From Pseudomonas juntendi (GTDB lineage Bacteria; Pseudomonadota; Gammaproteobacteria; Pseudomonadales; Pseudomonadaceae), in the NCBI RefSeq assembly GCF_009932375.1, contig NZ_BLJG01000067.1, forward strand, positions 26,473 to 90,472: a DNA stretch of 64,000 nt, written 5' to 3'. The notes below the pieces were generated by a model. It saw only the letters and a program-made list of their open reading frames with translations, had not been told where the DNA came from and ran no database searches. The first letter of the stretch is position 1. Each line of letters begins with the position of its first letter. Shown in pieces: positions 50,820 through 58,927 of this stretch. Made by a program: the position numbers and the translations under genes.

Positions 50820-53800
50820 TGACCCAAACCACACACCGCCAGCCCCTCGACAAAGCCCTGCGCCGTGCGCTGGAAGCTACCGTCGTCAAAGCCCGTGACA
50901 TCGCCGAAACGGCCGCCAGCCAGGCGCTTACCCGCCTGAGCGTGGGGGAGGCCAAAGCGGCGGACTACCTCAATGACCAGCAACGCCAGCTGCGTACACG
51001 TCTGCGCGCCCATGGCCGCCAGTTGGGTGACTGCAAACAGGCCAGCGGCCAGCAAAGCCTGAACAAGCTGATAACCGAAGTCGCTTACGAGCACTGGCAC
51101 CGCATGTTGTTCGCCCGTTTTCTGGAGCAGAACCATCTGCTGATGTATGACGAGCACACACCGCTGACCTTGGCCGAATGCAGCGAACTGATCCAGGACC
51201 CGGACACTCTGCGTGATGAGCTGGAGAGCCGATGCAACAGTGGCTGGGAGATGGCCGGCGTACTCGCCTCGAAGATGTTGCCGCAGATCTTTCGCGTCGA
51301 CTCGCCGGTATTTGCCCTGGAGTTTGCCCCCGAGCACCAGCGCGAGCTTGAAAGGCTGGTTACCGGCCTGGCCGCAGAGACCTTCCAGGCTCAGGACAGC
51401 CTCGGCTGGGTGTATCAGTTCTGGCAAAGCAAGCGCAAGGAAGAGGTCAACAAATCCGAGGTCAAGATAGGCGCCGACGAACTCTCGCCCGTCACCCAGC
51501 TGTTTACCGAACCCTACATGGTCAGCTTCCTGCTGGATAACAGTCTGGGCGCCTGGTGGGCAGGCCAGCGGCTCACCGAGCACGACTGGCAAACCGCGCA
51601 CAGCGAACAGGAACTGCGCGAAAAAGCTGCCATCCCCGGCGTGCCGCTGAGCTACCTGCGCTTTGTGCAAAACGACCAAACCCAGCAATGGCAACCCGCC
51701 TCCGGCACCTTCGACGCCTGGCCCAAGCACCTCAGCGAGCTTAAAACCCTCGACCCCTGCTGCGGCTCTGGCCATTTCCTGGTCGCCGCCTTTCTGATGC
51801 TGGTGCCCATGCGCATGCAGGCCGAGCACCTCAACGCCCGCCAAGCCATCGACAAGGTACTCAGCGAAAACCTCCACGGCCTTGAGCTGGACCAGCGCTG
51901 TGTCGAGCTGGCCGCTTTTGCCGTCGCCCTGGAAGCCTGGCGCTACCCCGATGCCGATGGTTATCGCTTGCTGCCCGAACTGCACCTGGCCTGCAGTGGC
52001 CTGTCCATCGCTGCCGCCCGCGACGAATGGAAAGAGCTCAGCCGCAAGGCCGGCAAACAGAACCTGACCATTGCCCTGGACTGGATGTACCAGACCTTCC
52101 AGGATGCCCCGGTGCTTGGCAGCCTGATCAACCCGCGCCGCAGCAAGGCCGCGCAAATTGCCCAGTGGAGCGAACTGCAGCAACTGTTGGGTGAAGCGCT
52201 CACTCAAGATCAAGCCAACCAGCAAAACCAGGTCGACGGCGAAATCTCCGCCCTGACCAATCGCCTGGAGGCCGGCATTGTCGCTCAGGGCTTGGCCAAG
52301 GCCGCCGAGCTGCTCGCGGGCCAATACACCTGGGTTATCACCAACGTGCCATATCTGGCGCGGGGCAAGCAGCATGAGACCCTTAAGGACCACTGCGAAA
52401 CCCATTACCCCGAAGCCAAGAATGACCTTGCCACGGTGTTTCTTGACCGTTGTCTGGAATTCTGTGTGCAGGGGGGCACTGCCAGCATTGTGCTGCCGCA
52501 GAACTGGCTGTTCCTTACCAGCTACCGCAAGTTTCGCGAGAAGCTGTTGCAGAACGACAGCTGGCATTTGATTGCCCGCTTGGGGCCAGGTGCCTTTGAG
52601 ACCATCAGTGGCGAGGTGGTCAAAGCCATTCTGATCAACCTGAGTCGTGGCAATGCCGCAGGCCAGTCGGCGGATCTGCTGCACAGTGGCGAGCAAGACA
52701 ACTGGATTCGCGGGGTGGATGTGTCTGAACCGCGCACGGCGGCGGAGAAGGCGGCGGGGTTGTTGGCGGATGACATTCAGATTGCTGAGCAATCGAAGCA
52801 GTTTGAGAATCCAGATGTGGTGGTTACTTTCAACCAACAAGGTGGGGGCTTACTTGAGGCTTATTGCAAGCCAAGAACGGGCCTCCAGACTGGCGATAAT
52901 GATCGGTTCTCTTTTCTGTTTTGGGAGGTTTTGTCAATATGCGAACCTTGGGCTCTTTTTCAGCGCACAGCCGAGCGTTCAGAGCACTTTTCGGGTGCTA
53001 GACAAATACTGAGATGGCATCCGTCTGGGCTGGAGCTGAAATCGAATTCTGGATCCGCAATTAGAGGGTTAGATTGCTGCCGGAAAAAAGGAATTCTTAT
53101 CCACAGAATGGCAAACCTCCCAGTCACCTTTTTCTTGGGTGAAATTTTTGACCAGAATGGAGCTGTAGCTATTCCAGAGTCCAATAAGGATCTTCCCGCT
53201 CTTTGGTGCTTCTTATCCTCAGAAGACTACAACGTTGCTATACGTAAAATCGACTCAAAGCTTGGCGTTACCCCGGCAACTCTTGGTCGCGCTTCGTACG
53301 ACCATGAGGCATGGTTAGAAAATTCAAAAAACGCCTATCCCAACGGTCTCCCGCAGCCCTACACCAACGACCCCACCCAATGGATCTACCACGGCCACCC
53401 CTGTGGCTCGGTAATCTGGGACGAAGACAGCAAATGGACCGCCCAAGGTGAACTGCGCGTCGATGACAGCGTGCTGCAAGTCGCCGTTGCCCGCCTGCTC
53501 GGCTACCGCTGGCCAGCAGAGCTGGACCCGGAGATGGAGCTGGCCGCCGAACAACGCGAATGGGTAGAGCGTTGCCAGGAATTGGCCGGTTTTGTCGATG
53601 ACGACGGCATTGTCTGCCTGCCACCGGTGCGCGGTGAAAAGGCCGCCGACCAGCGCCTGGAAGCCCTGCTGCAAGCCGCCTATGGCGATGCCTGGACCAC
53701 CCCACTGAAAAACCGCCTGCTCGACGCTGTCGGCAGCAAATCCCTCAGCCTCTGGCTGCGCGACAAGTTCTTCGAGCAGCACTGCAAGCTGTTCCAGCAC

Positions 53801-54343
53801 CGGCCTTTCATCTGGCACATCTGGGACGGCCTTAAGGACGGCTTCAGTGTACTGGTCAACTACCACAAGCTCGACAAGGCCGGCCTTGAGCGCCTGATCT
53901 ACACCTATCTGGGCGACTGGATTCGCACCCAGCAGGCCGGCCTCGCCAACGGCGAAGACGGTGCCCAGGAACGCCTCGCCGCCGCCGAAGCCCTGAAGAA
54001 AGAGCTGGAAGCCATCCTCGAAGGAGAGGGTACAGCCGAAAAACCCTACGATATCTTCGTCCGCTGGAAGCCTCTGGCAGAACAACCCATCGGCTGGACC
54101 CCCGACCTCAACGATGGCGTGCGCCTCAATATCCGCCCATTCCTGTATGCCCGCGACGTCAGCAAGAAAGGCGCCGGCATCCTGCGCTGGGCGCCCAACA
54201 TCAAGTGGACCAAAGATCGCGGCAAAGACGTCGAATCCGCCCCCTGGTATCGCCTGGGCCTGCAATACGGCGAAGGCGAAGGCGCACGCATCAACGACCA
54301 TCACCTGAGTTTGGCTGAGAAACGGGCGGCAAGGAGCCATTAA
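50819..54343 (+). CDS. pglX: BREX adenine-specific methyltransferase PglX
   Basis: A 1,174-residue type IIG-like methyltransferase that marks self DNA. Motif I is DPCCGSGHFLVAAF (about residue 312). The catalytic tetrapeptide reads NVPY (about 508) instead of the usual NPPY. The stretch 52,790-53,335 (residues about 660-840), where the target-recognition region is expected, is clearly AT-richer than the flanks, suggesting specificity exchange. The C-terminal half returns to high GC. No nuclease motif is seen. It lies between brxC and the accessory block. Confidence 0.93.
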   Translation: MTQTTHRQPLDKALRRALEATVVKARDIAETAASQALTRLSVGEAKAADYLNDQQRQLRTRLRAHGRQLGDCKQASGQQSLNKLITEVAYEHWHRMLFARFLEQNHLLMYDEHTPLTLAECSELIQDPDTLRDELESRCNSGWEMAGVLASKMLPQIFRVDSPVFALEFAPEHQRELERLVTGLAAETFQAQDSLGWVYQFWQSKRKEEVNKSEVKIGADELSPVTQLFTEPYMVSFLLDNSLGAWWAGQRLTEHDWQTAHSEQELREKAAIPGVPLSYLRFVQNDQTQQWQPASGTFDAWPKHLSELKTLDPCCGSGHFLVAAFLMLVPMRMQAEHLNARQAIDKVLSENLHGLELDQRCVELAAFAVALEAWRYPDADGYRLLPELHLACSGLSIAAARDEWKELSRKAGKQNLTIALDWMYQTFQDAPVLGSLINPRRSKAAQIAQWSELQQLLGEALTQDQANQQNQVDGEISALTNRLEAGIVAQGLAKAAELLAGQYTWVITNVPYLARGKQHETLKDHCETHYPEAKNDLATVFLDRCLEFCVQGGTASIVLPQNWLFLTSYRKFREKLLQNDSWHLIARLGPGAFETISGEVVKAILINLSRGNAAGQSADLLHSGEQDNWIRGVDVSEPRTAAEKAAGLLADDIQIAEQSKQFENPDVVVTFNQQGGGLLEAYCKPRTGLQTGDNDRFSFLFWEVLSICEPWALFQRTAERSEHFSGARQILRWHPSGLELKSNSGSAIRGLDCCRKKGILIHRMANLPVTFFLGEIFDQNGAVAIPESNKDLPALWCFLSSEDYNVAIRKIDSKLGVTPATLGRASYDHEAWLENSKNAYPNGLPQPYTNDPTQWIYHGHPCGSVIWDEDSKWTAQGELRVDDSVLQVAVARLLGYRWPAELDPEMELAAEQREWVERCQELAGFVDDDGIVCLPPVRGEKAADQRLEALLQAAYGDAWTTPLKNRLLDAVGSKSLSLWLRDKFFEQHCKLFQHRPFIWHIWDGLKDGFSVLVNYHKLDKAGLERLIYTYLGDWIRTQQAGLANGEDGAQERLAAAEALKKELEAILEGEGTAEKPYDIFVRWKPLAEQPIGWTPDLNDGVRLNIRPFLYARDVSKKGAGILRWAPNIKWTKDRGKDVESAPWYRLGLQYGEGEGARINDHHLSLAEKRAARSH

Positions 54344-54345
54344 AC

Positions 54346-55323
54346 ATGGAACGTAAATGGTCCGCGATGGAGCCAGCGGTTGCCTTTTTCCCTGTCGAGC
54401 TGAGGCCGGTTTTTATCGAGGCTTCAGCTCAAGGTAACGACCTGTTTGCAGGCTGCGGGTATCAGGCGCTTCCTCGTCACCAAGCGGTGGTCGATGTAGA
54501 GAGTAACCATGCCTTTGCAGTGGTGACCGAGGATTATCGCTTGGTCACTAATCGTCAGGCGTTTGACTTGGCAGCCGATGCACTCAAGCAGGTTTTTGAC
54601 TTTACCTCGATGGAGGATATGGCCTGCCTAAACGTGACCATGCCCAAGTCGCGATCGTTCTGTCATATCGATCTGATTCACAAAGGAAGCGACTTTGAGC
54701 CCTGGCAGAACGACCGTTGGGTACCCTTTGTGCGTATCACCAACAGCTACAACCGCACCCGCCGTTTACGCTTTGAAGTTGGTTTTTGCCGTTGGATCTG
54801 TCTGAATGGGCTGATCTTTGGCGGTAAAAGTGTCGAAATCAGCTTTGCCCATACCCGGCAGTTGCAAGATGAAATGCGCCGTTGGCATGAGAATCTCGCT
54901 GGTATCAAGCTGCTAGAAAAACTCTTTGTGGCCAAGCTGAATAATTTGCAGCGCTTTCATGTGCCTGCACGCTGGATGCTACCGCTCGCGTGCAAGGTAT
55001 TTGACGTGCGCATTGCCTCTGATACGCCCATCAAAAAACGCCGGGCTGATGAGCTGGTTAAGTTCCGCCAGGCCATTGCGGATCTGGCCAGTGATTATTT
55101 TGTGTCGATGGGGGGGCACGGCTATGCCGCCCTCAATGTGCTGACAGATTACGCTAGCCGACCTGTGGGTGTTATTGCCCCAGAAACCATGATTGATGGC
55201 TTCCAGCACAAGGCCGGTGACTGGATCGATGAATTTGTTGAACATATTGAAAAGCGTGATTTCACGTTTGAAGCCTATCTCGGCGAACACCTGAAAACAG
55301 CAGAGGCCATCGCCAGATTATGA
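54346..55323 (+). CDS. DUF932 protein inside the BREX operon
   Basis: A 325-residue protein of the DUF932 (phage/plasmid-related) type. The diagnostic part is FVRITNSYNRTRRLRFEVGFCRWICLNGLIFG, with the N-terminal HAFAVVTEDYRLVTNRQAF. Family members are encoded by phages, plasmids and near defence genes; function unknown. It begins two bases after pglX and overlaps the GmrSD-like gene by four bases, so it is integral to the operon. It is not one of the six canonical BREX I genes. Confidence 0.8.
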   Translation: MERKWSAMEPAVAFFPVELRPVFIEASAQGNDLFAGCGYQALPRHQAVVDVESNHAFAVVTEDYRLVTNRQAFDLAADALKQVFDFTSMEDMACLNVTMPKSRSFCHIDLIHKGSDFEPWQNDRWVPFVRITNSYNRTRRLRFEVGFCRWICLNGLIFGGKSVEISFAHTRQLQDEMRRWHENLAGIKLLEKLFVAKLNNLQRFHVPARWMLPLACKVFDVRIASDTPIKKRRADELVKFRQAIADLASDYFVSMGGHGYAALNVLTDYASRPVGVIAPETMIDGFQHKAGDWIDEFVEHIEKRDFTFEAYLGEHLKTAEAIARL

Positions 55324-57113
55324 TCAAGTCGGTTTATAACTACCCTGTATCTACTCTTCTCGATATTGAAAGTGGTGTTATCTACGCTATCCCGCGCTAC
55401 CAGCGTGAGTACACCTGGAGTCGGGCGCAATGGGATGCTCTGTTTGACGATTTGCTGGAGAACGAGCCAAATTACTTTCTTGGCTCGATCATTTGCATCA
55501 ATCAGTCGCAAGACGCTTTGTCAGTACAAAGCCTGGAGCTGGTGGATGGTCAGCAGCGCATGACTACCTTGTCGCTGTTGTTAGCTGCGATCTACCAAAG
55601 CTTCAGGGTGCTGCCCAACCTGGGCATGGAGCAGCAGATTGAGTTGTATAACCTCAAGCACAAGCTGGTGCTGAAGAAAAAGTCAGACCAGCCACGATTG
55701 ATCCCCCAGGTGCAGAACAACAATCAGCAGGATTACTTCGCGGTGCTCGGCAAAGCCGGGATTTTAGACGATGTGGAGCAGGTGCAGCACGCAGGTAACC
55801 GCCGTGTGCTGAAAGCATACCGGCACTTTCTGTGGCGTATTGAGCAGTATCTGCAAGAGCTCAGTGAACCAGTCACGGGCCTGCAAGCGCTGCTGGACAA
55901 AGTGAACACCGCCACCCTGGTCAAGATCGAGGTGGCTGGTCATTCGGATGCCTACACGCTGTTTGAATCGCTGAACAACCGTGGTGTGCCGTTGACGGCT
56001 ATTGATCTTATCAAGAACAAGCTGTTGGCCGTGCTGGAAGCCAAGGACCCTGGCAGCATCGACAAGCACTACAACCGCTGGAAGAAAGTCATCGATGCCT
56101 TGGGTGATGACTATGCGGTGCAGGAGCGATTCTTCCGTCAGTACTACAACGCCTTCAAGCCTGACCTGAAGGACATCGTCTCGGTGCCGGTGGCGACCAA
56201 ATCCAACCTGATGCATGTGTACGAGAAGCTGATCGCCCATGATGCTGAGAGCTTCCTGCAGGCAATGATCCGGCTCTCTGCCCATTACGCTCAGATCGTG
56301 GGTTACCGCGCCGTGCCTGAGCAGCCAAAGCTATCCGGTCTGCTGTTGTCGTTGGATCGTATCCAAGGGGCCGCAGCGTATCTGTTGTTGATGGTGCTGT
56401 TTGAGCGTAAGGACACCCTGGAGCTCGAGCAGGAGCATCTGGAGCAGGCGGTGCATTTCCTCATCGCCTTCTTTGTACGGCGCAACACCACCGACCTGCC
56501 GCCTACCCGAGACCTGACCCGGATTTTTATGGATGTGGCCGAGGCAGTGCTGGCGTTAAAAGGCCAGGCAGTGGTCAGTCATATCCAGCAACGCCTGACA
56601 GGCGAAAGCTCCAGTGACGAGCAGTTTGAGAAGATCCTCAAAGGGCCAGTCTATGAAGATAACAAGGCCGTTTGCCGCTTTGTGCTTTGTGCGCTTGAAG
56701 AAAGTCGCATGACCCGTGAAACCCAGGTTGATCTCTGGGCCTTGAAAGGCAAGCAGTACGTTTGGACGATCGAGCACATTTTCCCTCAGGGTGAAAACAT
56801 CCCCGATACCTGGGTGCAGATGATCGCCAACGGCGACGCTGCGCTAGCGGAGCAACACCGCCAAACCTACGCCCACTGCCTGGGAAATCTGACTATCTCT
56901 GGCTACAACAGCGCTCTGGGCAACAAGAGCTTTGCCGAAAAGCAGAGCCGGCTGGATAGCCAGGGGCGCAAGGTGGGCTACAACAATGGCCTGCACTTGA
57001 ACCAAGCGTTGGCCAATGAGACCAGCTGGACCGTGGATAAGCTCAAGGCACGCACGGATCTTTTGGTGCAAGAGGTGCTGCAGAAGTATCCTCTGGCCAT
57101 TTCGTTCAAATGA
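55320..57113 (+). CDS. GmrSD/BrxU-type modification-dependent nuclease
   Basis: A 597-residue fusion of DUF262 and DUF1524. The N-terminal half has IPRYQREYTW and the NTP-binding DGQQR motif (about residue 76-80) of GmrS. The C-terminal half has the HNH-type site EHIFPQ and CLGNLTISGYNSALGNKSF of GmrD. GmrSD cuts DNA carrying modified (glycosylated, hydroxymethylated) cytosine. BrxU, such an enzyme inside a BREX cluster of an Escherichia plasmid, gives complementary protection against modified phages. Same location here, between pglX and pglZ. Confidence 0.88.
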   Translation: MIKSVYNYPVSTLLDIESGVIYAIPRYQREYTWSRAQWDALFDDLLENEPNYFLGSIICINQSQDALSVQSLELVDGQQRMTTLSLLLAAIYQSFRVLPNLGMEQQIELYNLKHKLVLKKKSDQPRLIPQVQNNNQQDYFAVLGKAGILDDVEQVQHAGNRRVLKAYRHFLWRIEQYLQELSEPVTGLQALLDKVNTATLVKIEVAGHSDAYTLFESLNNRGVPLTAIDLIKNKLLAVLEAKDPGSIDKHYNRWKKVIDALGDDYAVQERFFRQYYNAFKPDLKDIVSVPVATKSNLMHVYEKLIAHDAESFLQAMIRLSAHYAQIVGYRAVPEQPKLSGLLLSLDRIQGAAAYLLLMVLFERKDTLELEQEHLEQAVHFLIAFFVRRNTTDLPPTRDLTRIFMDVAEAVLALKGQAVVSHIQQRLTGESSSDEQFEKILKGPVYEDNKAVCRFVLCALEESRMTRETQVDLWALKGKQYVWTIEHIFPQGENIPDTWVQMIANGDAALAEQHRQTYAHCLGNLTISGYNSALGNKSFAEKQSRLDSQGRKVGYNNGLHLNQALANETSWTVDKLKARTDLLVQEVLQKYPLAISFK

Positions 57114-57129
57114 AAGCCTCGGTGACGAT

Positions 57130-58233
57130 ATGAGCGCGATCCACACGCTGTCTATCAGTGGATTCAAGTCCATCAGAAAGATGGAGAACCTGAACCTGTC
57201 GAGCCTTAACGTTTTGATAGGGGCAAACGGTGCCGGAAAGAGCAATTTTGTTGCCTATTTCCGCATGCTCTCAGAGCTTGTGGAGGGGCGGCTACAGGTC
57301 TGGGCAAGCAAGCAAGGCGGCGCAGACAGGCTTCTCAGTTATGGGGTTAAGGAAACCTCTGAATTGACTACATCTGTTCGTTTTGGTGCTAATGGCTACG
57401 ACATTGCGCTGGAACCAAGGGTAGATGGTGGATTCACTTTCACATCTGAAATGTTGTATTTCAATGGCCCTTACCACGGTGTAACCCGTCCCAGGTTGGG
57501 TGCTGGGCATTCCGAGTCGAATCTCAAGAGTGTGATGGCGAGCGGTACGTCAAAAAAAATTGCGACCTTTTGCTTTAACGCTATCAACGGATGGAAGGTT
57601 TATCACTTCCATGACACTAGTGATACGGCGGGCGTGAAGCGCCAGTGTGCCGTGCATGACAACACCTTTTTGCGGAAGGATGCCTCGAATCTGGCAGCCT
57701 TCCTCTTCCGATTGCAAAGTGAAGCACCTGAGGTTTACAACCAGATTCGTAAGACGGTTCGTCTGGCAGTGCCGTTCTTTGAGGACTTTGTGCTCAAGCC
57801 GACGACCTTGCCCACAGAAGAGCAGCAGATCCGTTTGCTTTGGAAGCAAAACGACAGTGATTACGCACTCTGGCCCAGTCAACTGTCGGATGGTTCTATC
57901 CGATTCATCTGTCTGGTAACTGCGCTGCTTCAGCCTGATCCCCCTACAACAATTATTATTGATGAGCCTGAGCTGGGCTTACATCCCTATGCAATCACGC
58001 TGCTTGGGGCACTGATACGTTCGGCTGCCATGCGCACTCAGGTGATTATTTCCACTCAGTCAGTTCCCTTGCTCAACGAGTTTGAAATTGAAGACTTGAT
58101 CGTCGTTGAGCGTGAAGAGGGCGGTTCGGTATTTAAGCGCCTGGCTGAAGCGGACTTCACCAGTTGGTTGGAGGATTACAGTCTCGGTGAACTATGGGAG
58201 AAGAACGTCTTGGGCGGGAGGCCTTCACGATGA
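57130..58233 (+). CDS. AAA ATPase of a defence pair (AAA_21/AAA_15-like)
   Basis: A 367-residue SMC/RecF-like ATPase. Walker A GANGAGKSN (residues 31-39), signature-like LSDGSIRFI, Walker B TTIIIDEPELGLHP (about 270) and the D-loop/His region QVIISTQSVPLLNEF are all present. The short insert between the lobes is like OLD/AriA-type ATPases. It overlaps the DUF4276 gene by four bases (ATGA). In PARIS and OLD-like systems such an ATPase senses phage proteins and controls a TOPRIM effector. The pair is distinct from BREX core genes. Confidence 0.85.
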   Translation: MSAIHTLSISGFKSIRKMENLNLSSLNVLIGANGAGKSNFVAYFRMLSELVEGRLQVWASKQGGADRLLSYGVKETSELTTSVRFGANGYDIALEPRVDGGFTFTSEMLYFNGPYHGVTRPRLGAGHSESNLKSVMASGTSKKIATFCFNAINGWKVYHFHDTSDTAGVKRQCAVHDNTFLRKDASNLAAFLFRLQSEAPEVYNQIRKTVRLAVPFFEDFVLKPTTLPTEEQQIRLLWKQNDSDYALWPSQLSDGSIRFICLVTALLQPDPPTTIIIDEPELGLHPYAITLLGALIRSAAMRTQVIISTQSVPLLNEFEIEDLIVVEREEGGSVFKRLAEADFTSWLEDYSLGELWEKNVLGGRPSR

Positions 58234-58913
58234 TCCGAGTCCACGTCATTTGCGAAGGGCAAACAGAGGAGATGTTTGTCAATGAAATTCTGACGCCGGT
58301 CTTTTTCCCTAAGGGTATTCAGTTAGTTCCTGCGCTCGTTGGCAAACCAGGGCATAAGGGCGGCAATTTCAAGTTTGAACGCCTACAGGCGGATGTGAAA
58401 AATCGCTTGCTGGGTGACCGAACCGCTTATTGCACTACATTCTTTGACTATTACGGCCTGCCGCAGGGTTTCCCAGGTAAGGATACTCTAGTTGCTCATG
58501 CGGACATCCGAGACAAAGCTGCAGCCGTACAGGATGCGATGGTCGATGAGCTTATCCGTTTAATCGGCCAAGATTCCATGCGACGATTTATACCCTTTGT
58601 GCAGATGTACGAATTTGAGGCGCTGTTGTTCAGCGACCCTGATGCCTTTGCCATTGGCGTCGACAGAATTTCCTTGAACCAGCACCTCAAAGCAATCGGC
58701 GCGCAGTTCGAGAGTCCAGAACACATTAACAATAGCCCTGTAACAGCTCCCAGCAAGCGGATCGAGGCCTTGATGGCTGACTATCAAAAGCCATTGATGG
58801 GAACGCTGGCTGCCTTGGAAGTGGGTTTGGATGTAATGCGTGCAAAATGCGCGCTTTTCAATGATTGGTTGACGCGCATTGAGTCGTTGCTGGTAACCAA
58901 TGAAGCAATCTGA
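58230..58913 (+). CDS. DUF4276 TOPRIM-like protein, partner of the ATPase
   Basis: A 227-residue DUF4276 family protein. The start IRVHVICEGQTEEMFVNEIL gives the TOPRIM-type glutamate (EGQTE). TTFFDYYGLP supplies the aspartate region, and FVQMYEFEALLFSDPDAF is the family's third conserved block. DUF4276 proteins commonly follow ATPases of this kind and are probable nucleases acting as the toxic effector. Activity is inferred. Starts on the stop of the ATPase gene; the pglZ gene follows 14 bases later. Confidence 0.82.
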   Translation: MIRVHVICEGQTEEMFVNEILTPVFFPKGIQLVPALVGKPGHKGGNFKFERLQADVKNRLLGDRTAYCTTFFDYYGLPQGFPGKDTLVAHADIRDKAAAVQDAMVDELIRLIGQDSMRRFIPFVQMYEFEALLFSDPDAFAIGVDRISLNQHLKAIGAQFESPEHINNSPVTAPSKRIEALMADYQKPLMGTLAALEVGLDVMRAKCALFNDWLTRIESLLVTNEAI

Positions 58914-58927
58914 ATTTAGGGAGTTTC

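Noticed and set aside
50510..52840. A 776-codon frame opposite pglX and the end of brxC
   Set aside because: Spans two genes on the other strand, has no recognisable domain, and is explained by codon-position GC bias.
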